Shown: one piece after another, positions 7,029 to 14,305 of the stretch
Numbering within the stretch: the first letter of the stretch is position 1
Layout of the letters: every line of letters begins with the position of its first letter
Assembly: GCA_934358235.1 (NCBI GenBank)
Contig: CAKRKK010000036.1
Coordinates: 1-15,847, forward strand
Reading direction: 5' to 3'
Source: an uncultured Lachnospira sp.
GTDB lineage: Bacteria > Bacillota > Clostridia > Lachnospirales > Lachnospiraceae
Length of the DNA: 15,847 nucleotides
Notes under the pieces: model-generated
Databases searched by the model: none
The model's input: only the letters and a program-made list of their open reading frames with translations
What the model was told of the DNA's origin: nothing
Translations under genes and position numbers: made by a program

Positions 7029-7055
7029 ATGTTAATAAAAGAATGGTATTAACAT
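7029..7055. repeat. Perfect 9-bp inverted repeat between sigK and the aminopeptidase gene
   Basis: ATGTTAATA (7029-7037) and TATTAACAT (7047-7055) are exact reverse complements separated by 9 bases. The centre-to-centre spacing of the half-sites (18 bases) suits a dimeric DNA-binding protein on one face of the helix. There is no T-run, so a terminator is unlikely. It lies about 100 bases upstream of the aminopeptidase start. Confidence 0.6.
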
Positions 7056-7075
7056 AGTATGAACTAAAGATATTA

Positions 7076-7115
7076 AATGCCAGGTGTACTATGCAGCCTG
7101 GCATTATTATATTAT
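7076..7115 (+). terminator. Probable terminator after sigK
   Basis: A perfect 9-bp stem, AATGCCAGG (7076-7084) with CCTGGCATT (7097-7105), encloses a 12-base loop and is followed by ATTATATTAT rather than a clean T-run. It probably ends the sigK transcript, with reduced efficiency; it could instead be a leader hairpin of the aminopeptidase operon. Confidence 0.5.
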
Positions 7116-7152
7116 ACAGAAATTAAGTATATATGTAGAAAAGAGGGCTAAT

Positions 7153-9039
7153 ATGGAGGATAAATTGCAGGCTAATGCTAAACAGATAAGAGAAAGACTA
7201 GATAAAGTAAGAGCGATTATGAAGGCTCATAATATTGATGTATATGTTGTGCCTACAGGAGATTATCATATATCAGAGTATGCAGGAGATTATTTTAAGG
7301 AAAGAGAGTATATAACAGGTTTTACAGGTTCGGCAGGAACAGCAGTTATTAGTGAGGACGAGGCAGTGCTTTTTACTGATGGAAGATATTATGTCCAGGC
7401 AGAAAGGCAATTAATGGGAAGCTCAATAACTCTTATGCGTATGGGAAGTGAGGGGGTTCCTACACTTCTTGAATACTGTAGCAGCCGGTTAGGAAGTGGA
7501 AAAACAATAGGCTTTGATGGAAGATGCCTTGAAGCAAGACAGGGAATAGCACTTAGGAATGCGGCACTAGAGGTTAAGGCTGATTGTGATTATGAATTCA
7601 ATGCGATAGAAGAAATATACGAAAACAGGGCAGAATTTCCTCATAGCAAGGCTTATTATCTGGATGAAAAATATTCGGGTGAAAGCATTGAAAGCAAGCT
7701 TGAAAGAGTCAGGGAAGGTATGAAAAAAGAGAAGGCAGACTGTCATATAGTGGCAGCCTTAGATGATATATGCTGGCTTTATAATATAAGAGGAAATGAT
7801 GTACATTGTAATCCGGTTATAATGTCTTATTCGTGCATATATAAAGATAGAGCGGTGCTTTATACAGATATGGACAGGCTTACTGCCAATAATGGAATTA
7901 TATTGAATAAATTAGAGAAGGCAGGAGTAAGCATCAGTCCTTATAATCAGATATATGAGGATATTTCTTTACTTGGTACATCAACAGATATTAATATACA
8001 GCCTGATAAACAATCAGCAGTTAATAATGAATATAGACTGTTACTCGATACGAGACGTGTAAATACACGTTTATATATGCTTGCTGCAGCTAATGATAAT
8101 ATAAGCATTGTTGACAAGCAGAATCCAGAAGTGCTGCTTAAGTCAATAAAGAATAAAACAGAGCTTGACAATCTTAGAGCTGTGCATATAGATGATGGTC
8201 TTGCTGTCACAAGATTCATATTCTGGTTAAAGGATGCTATAAGGAGTGGACATGCAATAACAGAATATATGGCTGCCCAGTATCTTGATAGACTAAGAAG
8301 CAGGATAAGTGATTATGTGGAATTGAGCTTTGATACAATAAGTGCATATGCGGATAATGCAGCAATGATGCACTATCAGGCAACAGAGGATAATTGTGCC
8401 AGACTTAGTAAAAAGGGAATGCTTCTGGTAGATTCGGGAGGACAGTATCTAAGGGGTACAACGGATGTAACAAGAACAATAACATTAGGACCTGTGACAG
8501 ATGAGATAAAAAAGTGCTATACACTTACACTTAAGGGAATGCTTAATCTTGCCAACGCACACTTTTTGCATGGCTGTACAGGATACAATCTTGACATTAT
8601 GGCAAGGGCACCATTGTGGGAGGAAAATATAGATTACAGGTGTGGAACAGGACATGGTATCGGCTATCTGCTAAATGTCCACGAAGCACCGAATGGCTTT
8701 CGATGGAAGCATATACAGGGAGTTAATGATTTAGCTGTATTAGAAGAAGGCATGGTAACCTCAGATGAACCAGGGGTTTACGTTGAGGGACAGTTTGGTA
8801 TCAGAATAGAGAATGAGATAGTTGTTGTTAAGGATAAAGAGAATGAATATGGAAGCTGGCTTAGGTTTGACACACTTACGGCTGTGCCGGTAGAACTGGA
8901 GCTTATTGATAAGAAGTATCTTAACGATAAGGATATAGAACAGCTTAATACATATCATAAATGGGTATATGAATGCTTAAGTCCTCATATGGAAGGTGAG
9001 GAGCTTGAAAAATTAAAGCAGAGCACAAGGGCAATATAG
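7153..9039 (+). CDS. pepP: Aminopeptidase P family protein (Xaa-Pro aminopeptidase, M24B)
   Basis: A 628-residue, long-form aminopeptidase P that would remove N-terminal residues preceding proline; cytoplasmic, with no signal peptide. Two creatinase-like N-terminal domains (GDYHISEYAGDYFKERE, TGSAGTAV, LFTDGRYY) lead to the pita-bread catalytic domain. The five dinuclear-metal ligands are in place: Asp427 (LLVDSGG), Asp438 (TTDVTR), His501 (GTGHGIGYLLNVHE), Glu539 (SDEPGVY) and Glu553 (IRIENE). The frame runs back to GTG 7084, inside the hairpin, but AAGAGGG ends 5 bases before ATG 7153 and the usual family N-terminus begins there. It is 25 bases upstream of the next gene, probably the first gene of a unit with pilB-pilT, although a peptide-recycling enzyme has no evident functional tie to pili. 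Confidence 0.93.
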   Translation: MEDKLQANAKQIRERLDKVRAIMKAHNIDVYVVPTGDYHISEYAGDYFKEREYITGFTGSAGTAVISEDEAVLFTDGRYYVQAERQLMGSSITLMRMGSEGVPTLLEYCSSRLGSGKTIGFDGRCLEARQGIALRNAALEVKADCDYEFNAIEEIYENRAEFPHSKAYYLDEKYSGESIESKLERVREGMKKEKADCHIVAALDDICWLYNIRGNDVHCNPVIMSYSCIYKDRAVLYTDMDRLTANNGIILNKLEKAGVSISPYNQIYEDISLLGTSTDINIQPDKQSAVNNEYRLLLDTRRVNTRLYMLAAANDNISIVDKQNPEVLLKSIKNKTELDNLRAVHIDDGLAVTRFIFWLKDAIRSGHAITEYMAAQYLDRLRSRISDYVELSFDTISAYADNAAMMHYQATEDNCARLSKKGMLLVDSGGQYLRGTTDVTRTITLGPVTDEIKKCYTLTLKGMLNLANAHFLHGCTGYNLDIMARAPLWEENIDYRCGTGHGIGYLLNVHEAPNGFRWKHIQGVNDLAVLEEGMVTSDEPGVYVEGQFGIRIENEIVVVKDKENEYGSWLRFDTLTAVPVELELIDKKYLNDKDIEQLNTYHKWVYECLSPHMEGEELEKLKQSTRAI

Positions 9040-9064
9040 GATCAGAAAAGAAAATGGAGGCTTC

Positions 9065-10261
9065 ATGGATATAAAAGAATTCAAGACTAATATTGATGAA
9101 AAAAGAGAAATAAGACCACAATATCCTGATGAAAAGAAAGAGAGCATTAATTATAAAATATATTCGCTTATTGGTGCAATATCAGTTGCATTGATTATAA
9201 TTATAGCAGTATTCATAAGAATTAACCATTTTGATATAAGGGATTACATAAAGCCTGTGTATACAGGGGCAAATGGATATGCCTCAGTAACATTTATCAT
9301 AGATGAGCAGAGGCTGTCATCCAGATTATTGGGAAAGAATCCAGATAGTGACAGGCAGTATTATGTACAGAAGTTTATAGAATCACTTTCAGCACACACA
9401 GATGCAACAGACATTAAGAATAAAGATACATTAAATGTAGTTATAGATTATAATGTGGCATATGCAAATGAGTTAAAGGCTGATATACCGCATAATGAGT
9501 ACACATATAAGGCAAAAGGGATATCAGAAGGCGCAATGCTTGATATATACTCGGGTGTAAGTGTTGTGTTTACAGGTATAAGTCCAGATGCAGGGATAGT
9601 GGTTAGCAATGACTGGGAGGATGACTATCTTAAAACACTGACATTTTCAGCAAGCAAGGAAAAAGGTATCAGTCTTGGGGATTCTGTAACAGTTAGTTGT
9701 AACAATCCGTATGAGGAGCTGGCAAGACACGGAATAATAGCACGTTCTATGGAAATGAATTATACAGCAGACATGCTAAGTAGTTATTGTAAAAGTAGTG
9801 CGGATATTAATGGCGATATTATGAACACTATATATTCAGAAATAAAGTCTGTTATTAAGAAGGAAACTGAGGATGTAACCTATAGGATGCTTTTTGCAGC
9901 AACAGGGAATACGGATTATTTATATCATCTTAATGAAGAAAATGCAGATAACATAACGATAGAGGCTGTTTATTTTCTTAATGGAACCAGTGATACTGAA
10001 GCAGTTGACAGCAAAGAAGGCAATATTATAAGGAATTATATAGTTGTTGAAGCCTCAGCAGATATAAGCGACAATGATGGCAGTGAAAAGGTATATTATA
10101 TGTTCGTTTACAATAATGCATATATAACAATAGATGGAAGCTTTAATGTAGGACATGACAACCAGAACCGCAGATTCGCGTGTAGTACGGATGAAGAAGC
10201 TCTATATACAGAGTATATTGATGACTTGAAAAATAGTTATTCAGTTGATAAAATAAAATAA
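9065..10261 (+). CDS. Unrecognised one-pass membrane protein with a duplicated extracellular domain
   Basis: 398 residues, function unknown. Residues 1-30 are charged, 33-52 form one membrane helix, and the rest should lie outside the cell. Two related blocks follow. Block A (about 57-152) opens YIKPVYTGANGYASVTF and closes NVVIDYNVAYANELKADIPHNEYTYKAKG. Block B (about 159-241) opens DIYSGVSVVFTGISPDAGIVV and continues LGDSVTVSCNNPYEELARHGI. This pattern (aromatic-x2-V-x2-TG-x2-G-x-A, then L-x-GD-x-V-x-V) occurs in poorly described surface proteins and lipoproteins of Lachnospiraceae. A third region (about 250-390) looks alpha/beta and NTF2-like but I cannot name it. GGAGG sits just before the ATG. 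It lies 25 bases after pepP and 26 before pilB, so it is probably co-transcribed with the pilus motor genes; a link to pili is only inferred. Confidence 0.85.
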   Translation: MDIKEFKTNIDEKREIRPQYPDEKKESINYKIYSLIGAISVALIIIIAVFIRINHFDIRDYIKPVYTGANGYASVTFIIDEQRLSSRLLGKNPDSDRQYYVQKFIESLSAHTDATDIKNKDTLNVVIDYNVAYANELKADIPHNEYTYKAKGISEGAMLDIYSGVSVVFTGISPDAGIVVSNDWEDDYLKTLTFSASKEKGISLGDSVTVSCNNPYEELARHGIIARSMEMNYTADMLSSYCKSSADINGDIMNTIYSEIKSVIKKETEDVTYRMLFAATGNTDYLYHLNEENADNITIEAVYFLNGTSDTEAVDSKEGNIIRNYIVVEASADISDNDGSEKVYYMFVYNNAYITIDGSFNVGHDNQNRRFACSTDEEALYTEYIDDLKNSYSVDKIK

Positions 10262-10282
10262 GTATACAAGAAGGAGCAGTTA

Positions 10283-10291
10283 ATGGGATGA
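10283..10291 (+). other. Two-codon reading frame (Met-Gly-stop) overlapping the pilB start
   Basis: AAGGAG at 10271-10276 is followed after 6 bases by ATG GGA TGA (10283-10291). The pilB ATG at 10288 shares ATGA with this stop codon. The spacing from AAGGAG to the pilB ATG is 11 bases, longer than ideal. The mini-frame could set initiation by termination-reinitiation, or it may be a chance arrangement. Confidence 0.35.
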
Positions 10292-12003
10292 ATTACAGAA
10301 AAAAGGTACGTTTAGGGGATTTGCTCGTACAAAAGGGGATAATAACAGAGGAACAGCTTGGCGAGGCGCTTGCATTACAAAAAGAAAAGAAGCTGATGCT
10401 TGGCGAAATGATTGTATCAATGGGTTTTGCAACGCAGAGCCAGATTAATGATGTACTGTGTGAGCATCTTAATATTGACTTTGTGGATATGAGAGAGGAA
10501 GAGCCGGATTCACAGGTGCTTTCATTGTTAGATGAATCTATTATGAGAAAGTATACGCTTGTGCCATTAAGGCATGATGCGGACAATGCAGGTTCTATAC
10601 AGGTGGCAATGGCTGATCCTATGAATATTCTGGCAATGGACGATATTAATATAATAACAGGCATGCAGGTGGTTCCACTTCTTGCCAATGCACAGGATAT
10701 TAACGCATTTCTTGATAAAGCCTTTGGACAACAGCAGGCGCAGAATATTGTCGAACTATATAAAAAGGAGCAGGGCGACAGTAATAAGGAAGCTGAGAAA
10801 GAGAATAATGCCAGAAGAGAAGAAATAGAGAATGCACCAATCGTAGTGCTTATTAATAATATTATAGAACAGGCAGTAAGACAGAGAGCAAGTGATATTC
10901 ATATAGAGCCAATGGAAAGGTCTATAAGAGTAAGATACAGAATAGATGGTAATCTTAAGGAAATCATGAAATATGATAATGCATTATTAGGTGCAATTAC
11001 AACCCGTATTAAGATTATGTCTGGTATGGATATTTCAGAGAAACGTAAACCGCAGGACGGACGAATAACTACAACGGTAGACAGAAGGGAATATGATATA
11101 CGAGTGTCTAACCTTCCTACAGTTTATGGTGAAAAGATAGTTATGAGAATTGCGTCAAAGGAAGGCTTTAACGTTGATATATCAAGACTTGGCCTGACTG
11201 AAAGAGACAGGAAGGTATTTCAGGATATATTAAAGAATCCACATGGAATTATTCTTGTAACTGGACCTACCGGAAGTGGAAAGTCAACAACACTTTATAC
11301 AGCCCTTAGTGAGCTTAATACGGAGGATGTTAATATTATTACGGTTGAAGATCCTGTGGAGGCCAATGTGGATGGTATTAATCAGGTTCAGGTTAATATA
11401 AAGGCAGATCTTACATTTGCATCAGCACTCCGTTCTATCCTGCGACAGGACCCGGATATAATTATGATAGGCGAGATACGAGATTCAGAAACAGCAGAGA
11501 TAGCGGTAAGGGCATCTATTACAGGACATCTGGTAGTGAGTACATTACATACTAACAGTACAGCAAGCTCAGTAGCACGTTTAGAGGATATGGGTGTTGA
11601 GTCATATCTTATAGCAGATTCAATGGTTGGTATAATAGCACAGAGACTTGTAAGAAGACTTTGTGACTGTAAGAAGGCTAAAGAGGCCACAGAGGAAGAA
11701 AAGAAGCTTCTGGGGGTTGATACAGATAAGCCATTTACCATATATGAGCCATGCGGCTGCAAGCTGTGTAATAATACTGGCTATTATGGACGTATGGGTA
11801 TATATGAGATTATGAAGATTTCACCAGCAATTAAGAGACTTATAGCAAGAAATGCCGAAGCTGAGGATATTAAGAATCAGGCAGTTAAGGAAGGCATGAA
11901 TACATTAAAGATGGCAGCTGCTAATGGTGTAAAAGAAGGAATAACATCAATAGCAGAGATGATTAAAGCTACATATGAAGCTGAAGAGGAGGAGATTAAG
12001 TGA
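10288..12003 (+). CDS. pilB: Type IV pilus assembly ATPase PilB (GspE/PulE family)
   Basis: A 571-residue cytoplasmic hexameric motor that would drive pilin polymerisation. Residues 1-150 form the N-terminal T2SSE/MshEN domain (RLGDLLVQKGIITEEQLGEAL, MADPMNILAMDDI), which in some relatives binds cyclic di-GMP. The ATPase core follows: ASDIHIEP (the Asp/His box), Walker A GPTGSGKST at 326-334, Walker B DPDIIMIGEIRD at 388-399, and a His-box TGHLVVSTLHTN. A cysteine cluster (Cys459, Cys461, Cys489, Cys491, Cys494) before NNTGYYGRMGIYE matches the zinc-binding insert of assembly ATPases, but the first pair is CxC rather than the more common CxxC. The stop overlaps the pilT start. No platform protein pilC, pilin or prepilin peptidase gene is in the window. 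Confidence 0.95.
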   Translation: MNYRKKVRLGDLLVQKGIITEEQLGEALALQKEKKLMLGEMIVSMGFATQSQINDVLCEHLNIDFVDMREEEPDSQVLSLLDESIMRKYTLVPLRHDADNAGSIQVAMADPMNILAMDDINIITGMQVVPLLANAQDINAFLDKAFGQQQAQNIVELYKKEQGDSNKEAEKENNARREEIENAPIVVLINNIIEQAVRQRASDIHIEPMERSIRVRYRIDGNLKEIMKYDNALLGAITTRIKIMSGMDISEKRKPQDGRITTTVDRREYDIRVSNLPTVYGEKIVMRIASKEGFNVDISRLGLTERDRKVFQDILKNPHGIILVTGPTGSGKSTTLYTALSELNTEDVNIITVEDPVEANVDGINQVQVNIKADLTFASALRSILRQDPDIIMIGEIRDSETAEIAVRASITGHLVVSTLHTNSTASSVARLEDMGVESYLIADSMVGIIAQRLVRRLCDCKKAKEATEEEKKLLGVDTDKPFTIYEPCGCKLCNNTGYYGRMGIYEIMKISPAIKRLIARNAEAEDIKNQAVKEGMNTLKMAAANGVKEGITSIAEMIKATYEAEEEEIK

Positions 12004-13061
12004 TTACAGTAGAGCAGTTGCTTATGACAGCAAAGGAACAGGGAGCATCAGATGTACATATTACAGTAGGTGTTCCACCTAAGATGAGAGTTAATGGAGA
12101 ATTACTTGATCTTGAATATCCAAGACTTATGCCGGATGATTGTGAAAAGATAATTCTTAGCATAATGAATGAAAGACAGGTGGAGATGTTTAAGGAAAAT
12201 GGAGAAGCAGATTTCTCATTTTCAATACCACAGGTAGGACGTTACAGAGTTAATGTGTTCAGACAAAGAGGCTCTGTAGCCTGTGCTATGCGAATAGTTG
12301 GCACAGAGGTGCCTAAGCCGGAACAGCTAGGTGTACCACAGTCTGTTATAGATCTGTATGATAAGAAGAGAGGGCTTGTTCTTGTGACAGGGCCTACCGG
12401 TAGTGGAAAGTCAACAACACTTGCTTCACTTATAGACAGAATAAATGATGAGAGAAATGCCCATGTAATAACGCTTGAGGATCCAATAGAGTATCTTCAT
12501 ACGCATAGGAAATCCATGATTAACCAGCGTGAGATAGGAATTGATACACAGTCCTACGCTAAGGCATTAAGATCAGCGTTAAGAGAAGATCCAGATGTTA
12601 TTCTGGTTGGAGAAATGCGTGATCTTGAAACAATATCTACTGCGATTACAGCAGCAGAAACAGGACATCTTGTATTTTCAACACTACATACAATAGGTGC
12701 TGCGGCAACAATAGACAGAATAATAGATGTATTTCCACCTCATCAGCAGCAGCAGATAAGAGTGCAGTTAGCTACTGTGTTAGAGGCAGTTATATCACAG
12801 CAGCTTGTTCCGCTTGAGAGGAAGAAGGGAAGAGTTGCAGCATTTGAGGTTATGCATGGAACAGTAGCGATTAAGAATCTTATAAGAGAGGGAAAGACAC
12901 ATCAGATTACAGGAATAATCCAGACAAGTAAGAAGAATGGCATGATGACGATGGATGATGCACTGATTGACTTATATGACAGAGGCTTTATAAGTGCTGA
13001 GAATGCAGTAAGCTTTTCACAGGATACTTCTTATGTGGAGAAGAGAGTTAATATATTCTGA
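12000..13061 (+). CDS. pilT: Type IV pilus twitching motility ATPase PilT
   Basis: A 353-residue retraction motor. It opens with EQLLMTAKEQGASDVHITVGVPPKMRVNGEL, the usual PilT start, then Walker A GPTGSGKST (131-139), the Asp box LEDPIEYLH, Walker B EDPDVILVGEMRD (about 196-208), the His box TGHLVFSTLHT, and VFPPHQQQQIRVQLA, which is typical of PilT rather than PilB. It lacks the N-terminal MshEN domain and cysteine cluster of PilB. The GTG start overlaps the pilB TGA (GTGA), and GGAGGAG lies inside the pilB end, so the two motors are translationally coupled. A terminator follows about 25 bases after the stop, making it the last gene of the unit. Confidence 0.95.
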   Translation: MITVEQLLMTAKEQGASDVHITVGVPPKMRVNGELLDLEYPRLMPDDCEKIILSIMNERQVEMFKENGEADFSFSIPQVGRYRVNVFRQRGSVACAMRIVGTEVPKPEQLGVPQSVIDLYDKKRGLVLVTGPTGSGKSTTLASLIDRINDERNAHVITLEDPIEYLHTHRKSMINQREIGIDTQSYAKALRSALREDPDVILVGEMRDLETISTAITAAETGHLVFSTLHTIGAAATIDRIIDVFPPHQQQQIRVQLATVLEAVISQQLVPLERKKGRVAAFEVMHGTVAIKNLIREGKTHQITGIIQTSKKNGMMTMDDALIDLYDRGFISAENAVSFSQDTSYVEKRVNIF

Positions 13062-13084
13062 TATTCAATGAAAAAAATAGCAAT

Positions 13085-13120
13085 AAAAAAGCAGGCTTCG
13101 TAAGAAACCTGCTTTTATTA
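13085..13120. terminator. Bidirectional terminator between pilT and efp
   Basis: AAAAGCAGG (13087-13095) pairs with CCTGCTTTT (13108-13116), with three further inner pairs after one mismatch and a GTAA loop. On the plus strand TTTTATT follows. On the minus strand the A-run at 13085-13090 reads as a T-run with more T-rich sequence beyond. It therefore serves both convergent genes. Confidence 0.85.
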
Positions 13121-13152
13121 CTATCAAGTATAACTGACAATCAATAAGAGTA

Positions 13153-13710
13153 TTAAACACGTGAAATATATTCGCCTGTTCTTGTATCAATCTTGATTGT
13201 ATCACCCTGATTAACGAATAAAGGAACTAAAATCTTAGCACCTGTTTCAAGGATAGCTGGCTTAGTAGCACCAGTTGCTGTATCACCCTTTACACCTGGT
13301 TCAGATTCTGTAATCTGAAGTTCAACAGTGATAGGTGGTTCGATAGAGAATACATTGCCGTTGTGTGAGCAGAGCTTAACCATCTCGTTCTCTTTAACGA
13401 ACTTAAGTGAATCACCAACATTCTCTGCTGATAAAGCAATCTGTTCGAATGTTTCTGTATCCATGAAGTTGTAAAGATCGCCATCAGAATAAAGGTACTG
13501 ATATTCTCTCTTCTCAATGTGAGCAAGATCAAACTTCTCAGTAGGTCTGAAAGACTTCTCTACCACACCGCCACTTACGATATTCTTTAACTTAGTTCTA
13601 ACGAAAGCAGCACCCTTACCAGGCTTTACATGCTGGAATTCGATAATCTGCCAAATGTTATTATCCATCTGAATTGTTAAACCATTCTTAAAATCTCCTG
13701 CGCTTACCAT
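13153..13710 (-). CDS. efp: Translation elongation factor P
   Basis: A 185-residue, three-domain EF-P of normal length that binds the ribosome E site and relieves stalling at consecutive prolines. Domain I begins [40 protein letters not shown]; the loop lysine that is modified in many bacteria is Lys32 in [26 protein letters not shown] and the C-terminal signature [36 protein letters not shown] are typical. No lysine-modifying enzyme gene is nearby. AGGAGG (minus strand, 13727-13722) precedes the ATG by about 11 bases, and a promoter lies at 13748-13776, so it is transcribed alone and ends at the shared terminator. Confidence 0.97.
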   Translation of the reverse strand: MVSAGDFKNGLTIQMDNNIWQIIEFQHVKPGKGAAFVRTKLKNIVSGGVVEKSFRPTEKFDLAHIEKREYQYLYSDGDLYNFMDTETFEQIALSAENVGDSLKFVKENEMVKLCSHNGNVFSIEPPITVELQITESEPGVKGDTATGATKPAILETGAKILVPLFVNQGDTIKIDTRTGEYISRV

Positions 13711-13747
13711 TCTTTGGTATACCTCCTAATTATCATAACTACTTACC

Positions 13748-13776
13748 ATTCTATAATAAAATAAAGAGTTTGGCAA
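13748..13776 (-). promoter_or_regulatory. Sigma-A type promoter of efp
   Basis: Read on the minus strand: -35 box TTGCCA (13776-13771, 5 of 6), a 17-base spacer, then -10 box TAGAAT (13753-13748). The -10 and spacing are the same as in the ireB promoter at 357-385. The transcript would start near 13741, about 30 bases before the efp ATG. Confidence 0.75.
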
Positions 13777-13786
13777 CTATTTTTTT

Positions 13787-13807
13787 AAGAATACGAAGAA
13801 TACGAAG
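13787..13807. repeat. 9-bp tandem repeat upstream of efp
   Basis: AAGAATACG occurs twice in a row (13787-13804) plus three bases of a third copy. The adjoining purine-rich stretch to about 13850 also repeats AGATTACTA (13815-13823 and 13832-13840). This short, low-complexity spacer lies between the DUF1540 stop and the efp promoter; no terminator hairpin was recognised in it. Confidence 0.5.
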
Positions 13808-13861
13808 GCTATGAAGATTACTAAGATTAAGAGATTACTAATTAGGTGTTATAAGGATTGA

Positions 13862-14176
13862 TTATTTTGCCGTAAATGTTGAACATACTGTATCATCGGC
13901 GTTAACAGCAGTAATACCGGAGATGTCAACGTGGTCTGCCTGACATGAGCTGTCCTTATTGTATACACAATTGTGTGCTGCACACCTTATAGAAAGATTC
14001 AGCTTAGGTGAGCAGGCAGAATTACTAGCTCCTGTATCATTCTGGTTAACGTAGCTTTCGCAGTATGTTTCATCACATGAACAGGCATCTGTGCCTCTTA
14101 TGGCAATACCGTTAAGGCAGCAGCATTTATCAGAGTTGTGGGAGCAAGTTGCAGCGTTACAGCTTAAGTTAGTCAT
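13862..14176 (-). CDS. Cysteine-rich protein with two DUF1540 domains
   Basis: 104 residues with 13 cysteines and no signal peptide or membrane segment. Two DUF1540 units are visible: residues 4-42 (LSCNAATCSHNSDKCCC, then IAIRG, CSCDETYCESY) and residues 63-101 (IRCAAHNCVYNKDSSCQADHVDISG, then VCSTF). Each is a C-x4-C-x6/7-C pattern followed by a distal cysteine, consistent with metal binding. The first unit has a CCC run and extra cysteines, and Cys55 lies in the linker. Function is unknown; such proteins are common in spore-forming clostridia. AGGAGG lies 7 bases before the ATG but is locked in a hairpin (14183-14249). It stands between lepB and efp on the same strand. Confidence 0.88.
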   Translation of the reverse strand: MTNLSCNAATCSHNSDKCCCLNGIAIRGTDACSCDETYCESYVNQNDTGASNSACSPKLNLSIRCAAHNCVYNKDSSCQADHVDISGITAVNADDTVCSTFTAK

Positions 14177-14182
14177 AATAAA

Positions 14183-14249
14183 ACCTCCTGTAAATAATAA
14201 TTAATATACCTGAAATAATACAGGCATATAATTATTATTGGCAGGAGGC
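14183..14249 (-). promoter_or_regulatory. Long hairpin sealing the ribosome binding site of the DUF1540 gene
   Basis: Read on the minus strand, CCTCCTG (14248-14242) is the exact complement of CAGGAGG (14190-14184), which contains the Shine-Dalgarno. One more G-U pair (14249 with 14183) extends the base. After a 2x2 internal loop come 11 perfect pairs (14239-14229 with 14193-14203), a single-base bulge at 14204, three pairs, a G-U pair and four pairs (14224-14221 with 14209-14212), around an 8-base loop. TTTTATT and the ATG follow the 3' arm directly, so it also resembles a terminator for lepB. Confidence 0.7.
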
Positions 14250-14263
14250 ATGATATTATACGG

Positions 14264-14293
14264 ATTATACGAATAAATTTATAAGGCTGTTAA
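14264..14293 (-). promoter_or_regulatory. Candidate promoter for the DUF1540 gene
   Basis: On the minus strand: TTAACA (14293-14288, 5 of 6), an 18-base spacer, TATAAT (14269-14264, perfect). A second TATAAT lies 9 bases from the first (14260-14255). A start near 14257 would place the whole hairpin at 14183-14249 in the leader RNA. The AT-rich setting makes chance matches likely. Confidence 0.45.
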
Positions 14294-14305
14294 GACCATT
14301 TAAGG

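Noticed and set aside
7084..7152. An upstream GTG start for the aminopeptidase.
   Set aside because: It falls inside the post-sigK hairpin, whereas ATG 7153 has an AAGAGGG ribosome site and matches the usual family N-terminus.
10293..10688. A 131-codon minus-strand frame opposite pilB, rich in Ser, Ile and Cys.
   Set aside because: It is antisense to well-conserved PilB domains, has no ribosome site, and its composition is typical of a shadow frame. The minus-strand frame at 11388-11762 is rejected for the same reason.
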